Source of the DNA: Pseudomonadota bacterium
GTDB lineage: Bacteria; Desulfobacterota; Desulfarculia; Desulfarculales; Desulfarculaceae
Length of the DNA: 64,000 nucleotides
NCBI GenBank assembly: GCA_018819925.1
Contig: JAHJPG010000078.1
Location: 43,734-107,733 of the forward strand
Direction: 5' to 3'
Made by a program: the position numbers and the translations under genes
The notes under the pieces: generated by a model
The model's database searches: none
What the model saw: the letters and a program-made list of their open reading frames with translations, nothing else
What the model was told of the DNA's origin: nothing
In this document: piece by piece, positions 17,799-26,855 of the stretch
Layout of the letters: each line of letters begins with the position of its first letter
Numbering within the stretch: position 1 is the first letter of the stretch

Positions 17799-18992
17799 TC
17801 AACCCCTTTGGTAAAACTCGATAGTCCGGGCAAGATCGCCGGTGACCATCGTTTCGTAAAAGACTTTCAACCGCTGTGCGTCTATGGGCGCCGGGTTGGT
17901 GGGCCGGGGGTAGCGCTCCACGCACTCGGTGATCATCGCCGGCACGTCCGACTCGGTGATGCCCACCTCGCCGAGGGAGCGCGGCAGTCCCAGGGCCGCG
18001 ATCAGATCCGCTACCCAGTTCACCAATTCCACCGGCTGGGCCTTGTCCTTGCCCAAAACCAAGCCGGCTGCCTGGCTAAGGCGCTCGGGGATGGCCTTCA
18101 GGTTGTAGGCGATGGTGTAAGGCAAAGCCATGGCGCAGGAAACGCCGTGGGGCAGATGGCAGCGGTTGGCTATGGTGTAGGCCACCGAGTGGCCCAGGAC
18201 CACCCCCGCGTTCAGGGTGAGCCCCCCGGTGTAGGCCGCATAGATCATGGCCCGCCTCGCCTCCATGTTGGAGCCGTCCTCATAGGCGGGTTTGAGCCAG
18301 CGCGCCACGATGGACATGGTGGTCAGGGCCTGGGTGTCGGAGAACGGGCTGGCGTTCACCGACATGAAGCCCTCCAGGGCGTGACTCAAGGCATCCATGC
18401 CCGTTGCGGCCGTGATCTGGGGCGGCAGGGTCTTGGTCAGCTCGGCGTCCAGCACCGTGGCCAGGGGCACCAATTGGGGACTGAGCACCACGGCCTTGCG
18501 GCCCCGAACCGATAGCATGGACACGGCGGTGGCCTCGGCCCCGGTGCCGGCGGTGGTGGGCACGTTGATCAGGGGAAGCGGCGCCTTGGCAAAGCTGGTC
18601 AAGCCCAGGTAGTCGGTCACCTCGCCCTGGTTGAGAGCCATGGCGGCGGCCAACTTGGACATGTCCAGGGAACTGCCGCCTCCCATGCCGATCACCGCCT
18701 TGAAGGGCTTTTGACGAGCAAACTCGGTTAGGGCCTCGGCGATCTCCAGGGTGGGCTCGCCCACTATGCCGTCAAAGCAGGCCACAGTGAAGCCGGCGGC
18801 TTCCAGGGGCTCCACCACCTTGCGGTCCAGGCCCAGCTTCACCACTTCCCTGTCAGCGACCAACAGCAGGTCGCCGCCGGAGATTTGCCATCCGATCAGC
18901 AGCTTTTCCACCTGTCCGGCAGAGCCGTCACCCAGCATGAGCTGCCGGGGGGACAAGCAGTTGTACACGTTGTTTTTAGCAAATGATATCAT
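17799..18992 (-). CDS. Iron-containing alcohol dehydrogenase
   Basis: A 397-residue group III alcohol dehydrogenase. The NAD-binding loop reads GMGGGSSLDMSK and PTTAGTGAEAT. Metal ligands are in GMDALSHALEGF (Asp and His) and, further on, two histidines in GHSVAYTIANRCHLPHG. Such enzymes oxidise or reduce alcohols, diols or lactaldehyde. It lies between the SDR and the binding-protein gene, and the LacI operon holds three different alcohol dehydrogenase types. The product could feed the tungsten AOR. Confidence 0.9.
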   Translation of the reverse strand: MISFAKNNVYNCLSPRQLMLGDGSAGQVEKLLIGWQISGGDLLLVADREVVKLGLDRKVVEPLEAAGFTVACFDGIVGEPTLEIAEALTEFARQKPFKAVIGMGGGSSLDMSKLAAAMALNQGEVTDYLGLTSFAKAPLPLINVPTTAGTGAEATAVSMLSVRGRKAVVLSPQLVPLATVLDAELTKTLPPQITAATGMDALSHALEGFMSVNASPFSDTQALTTMSIVARWLKPAYEDGSNMEARRAMIYAAYTGGLTLNAGVVLGHSVAYTIANRCHLPHGVSCAMALPYTIAYNLKAIPERLSQAAGLVLGKDKAQPVELVNWVADLIAALGLPRSLGEVGITESDVPAMITECVERYPRPTNPAPIDAQRLKVFYETMVTGDLARTIEFYQRG

Positions 18993-19041
18993 CGCTATAA
19001 TATCCTTTATTGATAAACGAGATTAAGTTACCGGGGCATGG

Positions 19042-19815
19042 CTATCCGGCCATCCATCCCCCATCGACATAGATAACCTCGCCGGTAATGTAGTCGGAGG
19101 CCGGGCAAGCCAAAAACAAGGCGGCGTATCCGATATCCTCAGGAGATCCAAAGCGCTTCAAGGGTATGCGCGAAAGCATCCATTCCTGGGTATCGGAATT
19201 GTTAAAAGCGGCTTCGGTCATGCTGGTGCGCACATAGCCCGGGGCCACGGCATTTACGTTGATGCCCTTGCCGGCCAATTCCAGGGCCATGGACTTGGTC
19301 AGGGAGAATATCCCCCCCTTGGCCGCGCCATAGGCCGAGATGTTGGGCACCCCGATCTTGCTGGTCAACGAGGCCAGATTTACGATCTTGCCGCTGCCAG
19401 CCTTGGCCATCTGACGAGCCGCGGCCTGGGCCATGAAATAGGCTCCGCGCAACTGGATGGCCATGACCGCGTCGAAATCCTCGGGCTCGAACTCCAAAAA
19501 TGGTTTACGGACATTGGAGCCGGCGTTGTTGATCAACACGTCCAGCCGCCCAAAGCGGTCCATGGTTTGTTCCACTATGCGGCCGTAATCGCCCACCTGG
19601 CTGAGGTCGGCGCTGATGGTTTCCACCTCGCGGCCGTAGCGCTGGCCTATCATCTCCGCGGCCGAATTAAGCTGTGACTCGCTACGGGCCACCAGCACCA
19701 GATCCGAGCCCGCGCCGGCCAGGACTTCGGCAATACCCAGTCCGATGCCTCGCCCACCCCCGGTCACCAGGCTAACCTTGTTTTGCAGGGAAAACCTATT
19801 GTTTTCGTTGGGCAT
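19042..19815 (-). CDS. Short-chain dehydrogenase/reductase
   Basis: A 257-residue SDR: the cofactor motif TGGGRGIGLGIA, then NNAGSN, a catalytic serine in NLASLTSKIG, and YGAAKGG with the Tyr and Lys. The tail YITGEVIYVDGGWMAG is typical of gluconate 5-dehydrogenase and 3-oxoacyl-ACP reductase relatives. A GGAAAGGG site precedes the ATG. It is the first gene after a promoter and LacI-type operator, suggesting oxidation of a polyol or sugar-derived alcohol. The substrate is not predictable. Confidence 0.88.
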   Translation of the reverse strand: MPNENNRFSLQNKVSLVTGGGRGIGLGIAEVLAGAGSDLVLVARSESQLNSAAEMIGQRYGREVETISADLSQVGDYGRIVEQTMDRFGRLDVLINNAGSNVRKPFLEFEPEDFDAVMAIQLRGAYFMAQAAARQMAKAGSGKIVNLASLTSKIGVPNISAYGAAKGGIFSLTKSMALELAGKGINVNAVAPGYVRTSMTEAAFNNSDTQEWMLSRIPLKRFGSPEDIGYAALFLACPASDYITGEVIYVDGGWMAG

Positions 19816-19932
19816 TTTTATATCCCTTTCCTGTCACGGTCTTGCCCCGCCTTAAGAGCCCGCCCTGGCGGCCCCTTAATTCACGAACCGGCAGGGCTTT
19901 ACGAGGCTGCGCAATGAATCCCGCCACATACA

Positions 19933-19948
19933 GGTTTAACGTTTTACC
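19933..19948. promoter_or_regulatory. LacI-type operator upstream of the SDR operon
   Basis: GGTTTAACGTTTTACC is a CG-centred near-palindrome (12 of 16 positions symmetric), the form bound by LacI/PurR-family repressors. It begins one base after the proposed minus-10 hexamer. The same geometry and a similar sequence occur in front of the repressor gene (21285-21300). Confidence 0.65.
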
Positions 19949-19949
19949 T

Positions 19950-19978
19950 TTGTCGCAAATTTGCCCCCCACTTGTCAA
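19950..19978 (-). promoter_or_regulatory. Candidate promoter of the SDR-livKHMGF-AOR operon
   Basis: Perfect TTGACA (19978-19973), 17-base spacer and a weak minus-10 (CGACAA, 19955-19950) directly abutting the operator. A weak minus-10 could suit a tightly regulated promoter. Confidence 0.4.
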
Positions 19979-20115
19979 CCACAAAAAGGCTGGCGTCGGA
20001 CTTTTAGGTGGTCCGCCGCATGGGGTTGTCACCCCAAACGCGGCCCCGCCGGGGACGATAAACTGGACTAAAATTTAGATAGGCGTGAGATACGGCGACA
20101 GTCGCCGATGGTTAA

Positions 20116-21192
20116 TCAGACGCTTTCCCGAACCGGCAAAATCTGGTCGTAGCGGCTTTCCCTGGCCTTGAAACCACATGTGTCCCTGATGATAAGCTTG
20201 GGCTCCAGGACAACCCGCCGAACGGTTTCCACGCTCTCCATCTTGATCTTGCTTACCAAGACATCCACCACCGTCCGACCCATAACCGTCTTTTTCTGAG
20301 AAACGGTGGTAAGGCCCACCCCGGGCAGTCCGGCCATCTCGATATCGTCGAAACCCACCACCGCCACGTCCTGGGGAACCCGCAACCCCGCCTCTTGCAA
20401 GGCGTCCAAAACACCCAGGGCCATATGGTCGTTGGTGGTGAATATCGCTGTAAATTCATTGCCTTTACCAATAAGGCCCCGCGTCAGCTCATGGCCGGAA
20501 CGCCGAGAGAAATCCCCTTCCACCACCAGACGGGAGTCAAAATCAATGCCGTAAGTGTCAAAGCAAACCTGTGCGCCTTGCAACCGGTCCTGACCGGTGG
20601 AAGTGTTTTTGGGGCCCACCATCAAGGCGATTTTTCGGTGCCCCATCTTGACCAGATGCTCGATGGCCAAGTAAGCCCCCCGAGGGTTGTCGATGCCCAC
20701 GAAGTCCACCGCCGGCGAACCCAATTGATCCTGAACATAGCGCATAGCCAAGGCCACGGGCAAACCGCTGTCTATAAGCTCGAACACGAACTTGTCATCC
20801 AGAAGAGCCGCGCAAACGATAAGGCCGTCCACCCCATGTGAGATCAACTCCCTTATCTCGGCTTTGTGGTTATCCACCCCGTCTTCCACCGAACAGGTTA
20901 TCACCCGGTAGCCGCGCTCTTGGGCCCGGCCGATGATGTCCTGGGCCAGCTCGGAGTAAAAGGGGTTTAAAAGCGTTTTGATAAGCAGGCCAATTATGTT
21001 GCTTTGCTTGTTCACTAGGGAGCGAGCAGCAAAATTAGGCTGATAATTCAAAGTTTTGGCTATGGCCAGCACTTTTTCACAGGTGGCGGAGCTGATGCGA
21101 TTGGCATCCTTGCCCCTCAGCGCCAAGGAAACGGTGGTGATGGAAACCCCAGCCGCCCGGGCGATATCTTTTACGGTGGCTTGCTTTTTCAT
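20116..21192 (-). CDS. LacI-family transcriptional repressor
   Basis: A 358-residue regulator. The amino end is a LacI helix-turn-helix (VKDIARAAGVSITTVSLALRG) with the hinge helix YQPNFAARSLV, followed by a periplasmic-binding-protein-like effector domain (IIGLLIKTLLNPFYSELAQD). These proteins bind CG-centred palindromes and release DNA when a sugar or polyol binds. Two matching operators flank the gene: one ahead of its own promoter start, one ahead of the SDR operon. The likely targets are therefore itself and the 8.1-19.8 kb operon. Confidence 0.9.
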   Translation of the reverse strand: MKKQATVKDIARAAGVSITTVSLALRGKDANRISSATCEKVLAIAKTLNYQPNFAARSLVNKQSNIIGLLIKTLLNPFYSELAQDIIGRAQERGYRVITCSVEDGVDNHKAEIRELISHGVDGLIVCAALLDDKFVFELIDSGLPVALAMRYVQDQLGSPAVDFVGIDNPRGAYLAIEHLVKMGHRKIALMVGPKNTSTGQDRLQGAQVCFDTYGIDFDSRLVVEGDFSRRSGHELTRGLIGKGNEFTAIFTTNDHMALGVLDALQEAGLRVPQDVAVVGFDDIEMAGLPGVGLTTVSQKKTVMGRTVVDVLVSKIKMESVETVRRVVLEPKLIIRDTCGFKARESRYDQILPVRESV

Positions 21193-21284
21193 TAATGCTT
21201 TTTACAACTATATTAAATGGTTATAGCCAATACCCCCTATGGGCGGCTGACCGTTTCATGCATGAGCGCCCCCTCAACGCTCCA

Positions 21285-21300
21285 GGTTTATCGTTTAATC
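21285..21300. promoter_or_regulatory. LacI-type operator upstream of the repressor gene
   Basis: GGTTTATCGTTTAATC shares GGTTTA-x-CGTTT with the operator at 19933-19948 and lies one base after a minus-10 hexamer, so repressor binding would block its own transcription. Confidence 0.6.
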
Positions 21301-21301
21301 G

Positions 21302-21330
21302 ATACTAAATGGGAAATAAATATGTGTCAA
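21302..21330 (-). promoter_or_regulatory. Sigma-70 promoter of the lacI-type gene
   Basis: On the minus strand TTGACA (21330-21325), exactly 17 bases, then TAGTAT (21307-21302). This is one of the best sigma-70 promoters in the window. Confidence 0.6.
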
Positions 21331-21657
21331 GCATGACATGGATGCCTGAATCGCCTTTTGCGGAATTTGCACGTTAACTAATGGAATAAATGCCTTTTGT
21401 TCTAAAAACTCCCGAGAGGCCTTCCATGGTGCCGCCTCCCCCATGGGATGCCAGGCTGGCCAAGGCACGCAAAGCACATATATTTTATGCGCACTTTTTT
21501 TTTGCAAGTAAATCATTTGATCCGCCGGCCACCCCGCCCTGCCCACCGTGCGCCGAGCCCCAAGCAACTTGCCAATCAACCGGGTTAAGAGAATTCACCG
21601 GCCAGGGGTCAAGAACCACCCCTGGATCATGACCACGATGCGGGGCACGCCAAAGGG

Positions 21658-21683
21658 AATGGGAGCCTTTGGCGGCTCCCATT
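21658..21683. terminator. Second hairpin downstream of the kor operon
   Basis: Perfect 10-base-pair stem AATGGGAGCC / GGCTCCCATT with a six-base loop. It stands 12 bases beyond the first hairpin and lacks a strong T-tract. Confidence 0.45.
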
Positions 21684-21694
21684 CATTGGTCGTT

Positions 21695-21727
21695 GGCAGG
21701 GCAATGGCCGGCCGCCCTTGCCCTGCC
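21695..21727 (-). terminator. Hairpin terminator of the kor operon
   Basis: Perfect 10-base-pair stem GGCAGGGCAA (21695-21704) and TTGCCCTGCC (21718-21727) with a 13-base loop, 20 bases after the gamma-subunit stop. No U-tract; termination may be Rho-assisted. Confidence 0.5.
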
Positions 21728-21746
21728 AGCGGCGGTCCTGGTTCGG

Positions 21747-22376
21747 CTAGACGTCCTCGGCGCTGGGCTCCTGGCTGGGCAGGGGGCTGCTGCTCTTAAA
21801 ATCCTTGGCCAGCTTCATTCCCTCGCTGAGAGCCTTTTTATTCAAGCTCTCGGTCCCCTTGGGCACCCGGGCCAGGAGGGCCTTTTCCAGGGCCCGCCGG
21901 CTGACCACCCCGCTTAACTCAATAAGAGCGCCCAGGGCCACCACGTTGGCCACCATGGGCTTTTTCAGCTTGTCCCGGGCCGTAGCCGTGAAAGGCAAGG
22001 CCACCGCACGACTGGAGGGGGGATGGCTCACCAGGTCGCTGTCCACCACGATCCAGGCCCCGGGTTTCAGGTCCCATGAATAGGTGTCCGCCGCCTCCTG
22101 GGTCAGGGCCAAAAACAGATCCACCTTGGTGGCCAGGGGATAGTCAATGTCCTGGTCGCTGATGATGACCTCGGCCTTGGATGCTCCGCCCCGGGCTTCG
22201 GGTCCGTAGCTCTGGCCCATTGCCACCGAGCGGCCGTCGTACAGCCCCGCCGCTTCGGCCAAAACCAACCCCGCCAGGATCAGCCCCTGCCCGCCGCTGC
22301 CCGCCAAGCGCACCTCCATGCGCTCCTGAGTGGAGGCCTGTGACGGGGCAGTCTCTTTCTTAACGCTCCGCGCCAT
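21747..22376 (-). CDS. korC: 2-oxoacid:ferredoxin oxidoreductase, gamma subunit
   Basis: A 209-residue subunit. The family opening EVRLAGSGGQGLILAGLVLAEA is followed by GQSYGPEARGGASKAEV, both typical of the gamma chain of 2-oxoglutarate or 2-oxoacid ferredoxin oxidoreductases. It starts 2 bases after the beta-subunit stop. The order delta, alpha, beta, gamma is the one seen in KorDABC enzymes, which convert a 2-oxoacid and CoA to an acyl-CoA, CO2 and reduced ferredoxin. The oxoacid used is uncertain. Confidence 0.88.
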   Translation of the reverse strand: MARSVKKETAPSQASTQERMEVRLAGSGGQGLILAGLVLAEAAGLYDGRSVAMGQSYGPEARGGASKAEVIISDQDIDYPLATKVDLFLALTQEAADTYSWDLKPGAWIVVDSDLVSHPPSSRAVALPFTATARDKLKKPMVANVVALGALIELSGVVSRRALEKALLARVPKGTESLNKKALSEGMKLAKDFKSSSPLPSQEPSAEDV

Positions 22377-22378
22377 GA

Positions 22379-23221
22379 TTAGCCCTCCCGCCGGGCGGCC
22401 AGGGCCCGCTCTACCGCGCCCTGGTAGGTTTCCAAGAAGGTGGGATACTCCCGGTCGGCCAATACTCCCACGGCAAAGCGGCCCTCCCGCTCCGCCGGAC
22501 TCAGCTTGTCCCAGCGCTCCATGCGCACCGCCTGCTTCTTATAGCCCTTCATCATTTCCAACTGGCTGCCCAGACGGTTTTGCCGCCCATAGTTGGTGTG
22601 GCAGGGGGAAAGCACCTCCACCACCCCAAAACCTTTTTTCTTGATGGCCTGGCCCAGCATCTGGTCCAACTGGGTCACGTGATAAACCGTGGAGCGGGCC
22701 ACGAAGGAGGCCCCTGCGGTCACCGTCAGGGCGCTGATGTCAAAGGAAGGCTCCGAATGCCCATAGGGCGCGGTGGTGGCCTTGGCCCCCAAGGGCGTGG
22801 TGGGGCTGTATTGTCCGCCGGTCATGCCGTAGGTCAGGTTGTTGACGATGATGGCCGTCAGGTCCAGGTTGCGGCGCGCCGCATGGATGAGATGGTTGCC
22901 GCCGATGGCCGTGGCGTCGCCGTCGCCCATGACCACGATAACCTTAAGCGCTGGCTTGGCCAGCTTGATCCCCGTGGCGAAGGTCAGGGCCCGGCCGTGG
23001 GTGGTGTGCACGCTACCCACGTCCACGTAAACCGGCAGCCGGCCCGAGCAGCCGATGCCGCTCACCAGCACCACCTGGTTCTTGTCGTAGCCCCCCTCGG
23101 CCAGGGCCCGCACCAACGAGCCCAGTAGAATGCCCAGCCCGCAGCCCGGGCACCAGACGTGGGGGAACTTCTTGTCGTGACGCAGCCAGTCGTAGACCAC
23201 GCTCCTGTGCACCGTGGGCAT
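22379..23221 (-). CDS. korB: 2-oxoacid:ferredoxin oxidoreductase, beta subunit (TPP-binding)
   Basis: A 280-residue thiamine-pyrophosphate subunit. Cysteines C24 and C27 in WCPGCG help bind an iron-sulfur cluster. The TPP/Mg motif reads GDGDATAIGGNH, with the asparagine in IIVNNLTYGMTGGQ. The start at 23221 overlaps the alpha stop (TGATG), giving tight translational coupling. The longer frame to 23506 has no family-like sequence. This subunit carries the catalytic cofactor. Confidence 0.9.
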   Translation of the reverse strand: MPTVHRSVVYDWLRHDKKFPHVWCPGCGLGILLGSLVRALAEGGYDKNQVVLVSGIGCSGRLPVYVDVGSVHTTHGRALTFATGIKLAKPALKVIVVMGDGDATAIGGNHLIHAARRNLDLTAIIVNNLTYGMTGGQYSPTTPLGAKATTAPYGHSEPSFDISALTVTAGASFVARSTVYHVTQLDQMLGQAIKKKGFGVVEVLSPCHTNYGRQNRLGSQLEMMKGYKKQAVRMERWDKLSPAEREGRFAVGVLADREYPTFLETYQGAVERALAARREG

Positions 23222-24417
23222 CAGGCCACCTCCCGCATACGGCCCAAGATCTCCTCGGGGGTGATCATGGTGCCGTCCATCTTGCTGTGACGAATCACCT
23301 GGGTCCGGCCGTCGTTGACCCTTTTCACCTCGCGGCTTATCTGGCCCATGTTCAGCTCGGGCACCAGCGCCGCCCGGCGTCCAGCCAGAGCCCTTTCCAC
23401 CGCCTGGCGGGGAAAGGGCCAAAGGGTGAGCAGTTGCAGCAGGCCAAGCTTGAGGCCGCGCTCGCGGCCCAGGCGCACCGCCGCCCGGCAGGACCGGGCC
23501 GTGCATCCATAGGCGATCAGCACTATCTCGGCATCATCCAAGGAATACTCCTTGGTGAGCATCAGTTCATCGAAATGGCGGCTGACCTTGTCGAACAGGC
23601 GGGCGTAAAAAGGCTCCACCTCGTCGGCCCGCCGGGTGGGAAAGCCCCGCTCGTCATGCACCAGGCCGGTGACGTGGTAGCGGTAGCCCTCCCCCAGATC
23701 GGCCAGGCGGGGAATCAAACTGCCGTCGGTCTTGTAGGGCACGTACCAGTCCGGCGGCACGGTGGGACGCCGCCGGTCGATCACTTCCAAGTCGCCCTCC
23801 GCCGGCAATGCAACCTTTTCCCGCAAATGGGCCACCATTTCGTCGGCCAAGAAGATCACCGGATTGCGGAAACGCTCCGCCATGTTGAAGGCCCGCACCA
23901 TCAGCTCGAAGCACTCGCTCACCGAACTGGGGCAAAAAACGATGGCCGGGTGGTCGCCATGGGTACCCCAGCGGGCCTGCTGCACATCGCCCTGGGCCAC
24001 GTTGGTGGGCAGGCCGGTGCTGGGTCCGCCGCGCATCACGTTGACCACCACCAAAGGCGTCTCGGCTATGCAGGCGTAACCCAGGTTTTCCTGCATCAGG
24101 GAAAAGCCCGGCCCGCTGGTGGCGGTCATGGCCTTGCGCCCGGCCAGGGAGGCCCCCACGCAGGCCCCGATGGAAGCGATCTCGTCCTCCATCTGGATAA
24201 AGGGATCGCCCCTGGCCGGCAGCTCACGGCTCATGAACTCGGTTATCTCGCTGGCCGGGGTGATGGGATAGCCCGCGAAGAAATTGCACCCAGCGGCCAA
24301 AGCCCCCAAAGAAGCGGCTTCGTTTCCCTGGAGCAAACGAGCCTGTCCCTTGCGGCCGGAGCGGGAGGCCGTCTTGCCGGCGCCCTTGCCCGCGGTCTTG
24401 CTCGACTCTGCGGCCAT
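23221..24417 (-). CDS. korA: 2-oxoacid:ferredoxin oxidoreductase, alpha subunit
   Basis: A 398-residue subunit. After a basic, low-complexity head (about 30 residues), the family core begins with EAASLGALAAGCNFFAGYPI and continues with the TP-x-SE-like ITPASEITEFM motif. EDEIASIGACVGASLAGRKA and TSGPGFSLMQENLGYA follow. It binds substrate and CoA together with the beta subunit. It starts 2 bases downstream of the ferredoxin subunit stop. The order is that of KorA from 2-oxoglutarate oxidoreductases, but substrate specificity cannot be read directly. Confidence 0.9.
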   Translation of the reverse strand: MAAESSKTAGKGAGKTASRSGRKGQARLLQGNEAASLGALAAGCNFFAGYPITPASEITEFMSRELPARGDPFIQMEDEIASIGACVGASLAGRKAMTATSGPGFSLMQENLGYACIAETPLVVVNVMRGGPSTGLPTNVAQGDVQQARWGTHGDHPAIVFCPSSVSECFELMVRAFNMAERFRNPVIFLADEMVAHLREKVALPAEGDLEVIDRRRPTVPPDWYVPYKTDGSLIPRLADLGEGYRYHVTGLVHDERGFPTRRADEVEPFYARLFDKVSRHFDELMLTKEYSLDDAEIVLIAYGCTARSCRAAVRLGRERGLKLGLLQLLTLWPFPRQAVERALAGRRAALVPELNMGQISREVKRVNDGRTQVIRHSKMDGTMITPEEILGRMREVA

Positions 24418-24419
24418 GA

Positions 24420-24779
24420 CTATTTCTCCTCACGAGGTGCCGGGGCCAAACGCTCCGGGCTGATGCTGCTGCTTCCGGATGAACCTGGCTTGGGGGTTTC
24501 AAAATCCTTGGATTCCCCGCCAGCCGCCTGAGTCATATCCATCGCCCCGGGTTTCTCATAACCCACGGTGATGGCGAAGTCAGGACAGAGCATCTCGCAG
24601 AGACCACAGGCGGTGCAGCGCTCCGGGTTTTGTTGCCGTGGGTAGCCCCATTCGTCCGCCACCAGAATACCCCGTGGACAGAAGGCCACGCAATTGCCGC
24701 ATCGTTTACACCATGCGGGATAAAAGCTGTGCTCGCTTTTGGGCTTGCCCCGCTTTTTTGCCGCCTTGCCGGCGCTCAT
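24420..24779 (-). CDS. korD: 2-oxoacid:ferredoxin oxidoreductase, delta (ferredoxin) subunit
   Basis: A 119-residue small ferredoxin subunit with two [4Fe-4S] motifs: CKRCGNCVAFCPRG and CTACGLCEMLCPDF. After the second cluster comes a tail of about 50 residues rich in Pro, Ser and Glu, without known motif, longer than in most KorD chains. It heads the korDABC group and lies 45 bases after the ferredoxin-EtfA gene. It would pass electrons from the TPP centre to external ferredoxin. Confidence 0.85.
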   Translation of the reverse strand: MSAGKAAKKRGKPKSEHSFYPAWCKRCGNCVAFCPRGILVADEWGYPRQQNPERCTACGLCEMLCPDFAITVGYEKPGAMDMTQAAGGESKDFETPKPGSSGSSSISPERLAPAPREEK

Positions 24780-24824
24780 GTCATTACTCCAAAGGCTAAA
24801 ATAAAATACCCAACCAGTGACGCC

Positions 24825-26030
24825 TTAGGCGTCGGCCTGTTGCCGCTGAATATCTTCGATAAGCTTGGGGATGATTTCCTGGGCGTCGCCCACGATGCCC
24901 AGATCAGCCACCTTGAAAATTGGGGCCTCCGGGTCCTTGTTGATGGCCACCACCGTCTTGGCCGAACTCATGCCCACCAGGTGCTGGATGGCGCCGCTTA
25001 CCCCCACCGCGATGTAAAGCTCCGGGCCCACGGTGGTGCCCGACTGGCCCACCTGGCGGGTTACCGGCATCAGGCCCGCCTCCACCATGGGCCGCGAGGC
25101 GGCCAGCACCCCACCCAAAACCTTGGCCAACTCGCCGGCCAGCGCCAGGCCCCCGCCCTGGCGGCATCCCAGGCCGGCGGCCACGATTACCGTGGCGCTT
25201 TCCAAGCTTTCGCCTTCCCCGCCGCCCAACACCGTCTCCTCCACCACTTTGGTGCGCACCGCTGCCTTGTTCAAGGTCACCGCCACGTCCACCACCACCT
25301 TGGGACGCAAGGGGTCGGGCCCCGCGGCGGTGAAGACGTTGGGCCGCACCGTGGCGGTCTGGGGCCGGCTGTAGGGCGCGATGATGGAGGCCATGATGTT
25401 GCCCCCGAATGCGGGACGGGTCTGAACCAGTTGGCCTTGCTCGTCAATGTTCAGGCCGGTGCAGTCGGCGGTGAGCCCCAGGCGCAAGCGGGCGGCGATG
25501 CGCGGAGCCAGGTCCCGGCCGTTGGGGGTGGCGCCGTAGAGCAGCACCGAGGGCTTGTTGCCGGCGATCACCGCCGATAGCACGTTGGTGAAGCCGTCGG
25601 TGGAATAGGCGCCCAGCAGCTCGTGCTCGCAGCGCAGCACCCGGTCCGCGCCGTATTCGCAAAGGGACTCCAAGCCGGCCAGGCGGCCGTCGCCCAGAGC
25701 CACGGCCACCAGCTCCTGGCCCAGCTTATCGGCCAGAAGGCGCCCCTGGCTAAGAAGCTCGTACACCACCCGCTTGGGCGAGAGCTTGCCGTCGTTGAGA
25801 TCGCACTCGGCCCAAACGTAAACCCCCTCGTATTGGGCCAGTTCCTCGGGAGATGCCTGCTTGCGCTCAATGGCCATGGCGCCCTGGGGGCAAACGTTGA
25901 CACAAGCCCCGCACAGGGTGCAGTTTTCATCGGAGCGGGCCAGGCCCTCATCCACGGCGATGGCCCCGAAGGGGCAGGTTTTTTCGCAGAGCCCGCAGGC
26001 GTTGCATTTTTGGTCGTCTATCTTGAGCAT
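24825..26030 (-). CDS. etfA: Electron transfer flavoprotein alpha subunit with N-terminal 2[4Fe-4S] domain
   Basis: A 401-residue EtfA with an extra ferredoxin head. The clusters are bound by [14 protein letters not shown] and [14 protein letters not shown] in the first 55 residues. The EtfA core follows, ending in the FAD-binding region: [20 protein letters not shown], then [15 protein letters not shown] and [10 protein letters not shown]. EtfA proteins with such a head occur in the electron-bifurcating lactate dehydrogenase/Etf complex of acetogens (LctC). The 15-base spacing to EtfB and the upstream FAD oxidase support the same complex here. Confidence 0.9.
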   Translation of the reverse strand: MLKIDDQKCNACGLCEKTCPFGAIAVDEGLARSDENCTLCGACVNVCPQGAMAIERKQASPEELAQYEGVYVWAECDLNDGKLSPKRVVYELLSQGRLLADKLGQELVAVALGDGRLAGLESLCEYGADRVLRCEHELLGAYSTDGFTNVLSAVIAGNKPSVLLYGATPNGRDLAPRIAARLRLGLTADCTGLNIDEQGQLVQTRPAFGGNIMASIIAPYSRPQTATVRPNVFTAAGPDPLRPKVVVDVAVTLNKAAVRTKVVEETVLGGGEGESLESATVIVAAGLGCRQGGGLALAGELAKVLGGVLAASRPMVEAGLMPVTRQVGQSGTTVGPELYIAVGVSGAIQHLVGMSSAKTVVAINKDPEAPIFKVADLGIVGDAQEIIPKLIEDIQRQQADA

Positions 26031-26045
26031 GTGCGCACGCCTTGC

Positions 26046-26843
26046 CTAAATGAAGTTCTCTTGGCTCAGAAAAGAAGTGATCTCCCGCCCCGCCTGATCC
26101 GGGCTCAGGCCCTCCAGCTTGCGGCAGGCCTTTTTGGCCTGGGGCGGAAAAATCTTCACCACCTGGGTGTAGGAGCCTTGCAGGCCCAACTGCTCCTCGC
26201 TCAGATTCAGGGCGTCGGCGGTGATCATCTCCAGAGGCTTCTGGCGGGCGGCCAGGATGTCGGCGAAGCTGGGCAGGCGGCGTATGGCCTCGCCCTTGCT
26301 GGCCGAAACCAAGACCGGCAGGCGCGCCTCCAACACCTGATAGCCGTTTTCACTTTCGCGCTTCACCCTCAGGCGCTTGCCATTGGGAGTGAGCTCCATC
26401 CGCACGCCGTACATGATCTGGGGGATGCCCAGTATCTCGGCCATCTCCGGGCCCACCTGGGCGGTGTCGCCGTCAATGGCCTGCTTGCCCACCAGGATCA
26501 GGTCAAAGTCTTCCCGCACGGCCCGCACCGCGGCGGCCAGGGTAAGGGCGGTGGCCCAGGTGTCGGCCCCGGCAAAACGGCGGTCGCTGACCAGAACTCC
26601 CCGGTCGGCCCCCAACTCCAGGGCTCGCAACAGGGCCGCCCGCGCTTGGGGCGGGCCCATGCTTATGGCCGTGATGTTGACATCCGGCGTGGCCTGCTTT
26701 ATGCGCAGGGCGTGGTCCAGGGCGTACTCGCAGAAGGGGTTGAGGATGGAGGCCACCCCTTCGCGCACCAGGGTGCCGGTTTCCGGGTTAACCTTGACTT
26801 CGCTGATTTCGGGAACCTGTTTTACACAAACTACGATATTCAT
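26046..26843 (-). CDS. etfB: Electron transfer flavoprotein beta subunit, bifurcating type
   Basis: A 265-residue EtfB. The motif GKQAIDGDTAQVGPEMAEIL resembles the G-x-x-x-D-G-x-TAQVG pattern of bifurcating Etf proteins, not the DDD/N-type pattern of housekeeping Etf. The second flavin in bifurcating Etf sits in this subunit. It lies 12 bases after the lactate-dehydrogenase-like flavoprotein and 15 before EtfA, the order B-A following the dehydrogenase. A partner for reduced ferredoxin and NAD is implied. Confidence 0.9.
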   Translation of the reverse strand: MNIVVCVKQVPEISEVKVNPETGTLVREGVASILNPFCEYALDHALRIKQATPDVNITAISMGPPQARAALLRALELGADRGVLVSDRRFAGADTWATALTLAAAVRAVREDFDLILVGKQAIDGDTAQVGPEMAEILGIPQIMYGVRMELTPNGKRLRVKRESENGYQVLEARLPVLVSASKGEAIRRLPSFADILAARQKPLEMITADALNLSEEQLGLQGSYTQVVKIFPPQAKKACRKLEGLSPDQAGREITSFLSQENFI

Positions 26844-26855
26844 GAACGGCGGCTT

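Larger units (their letters stand above)
19816..20115. other. Regulatory gap between lacI-type gene and SDR operon
   Basis: Three hundred non-coding bases with a TTGACA element and a CG-centred operator for the operon that follows. No small gene is supported. Confidence 0.6.
21193..21746. other. Gap between the kor operon end and the lacI-type gene
   Basis: About 550 bases. The left part holds two hairpins after the 2-oxoacid oxidoreductase operon. The right part holds the repressor promoter and operator. The middle (about 21340-21650) shows nothing gene-like. Confidence 0.6.
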
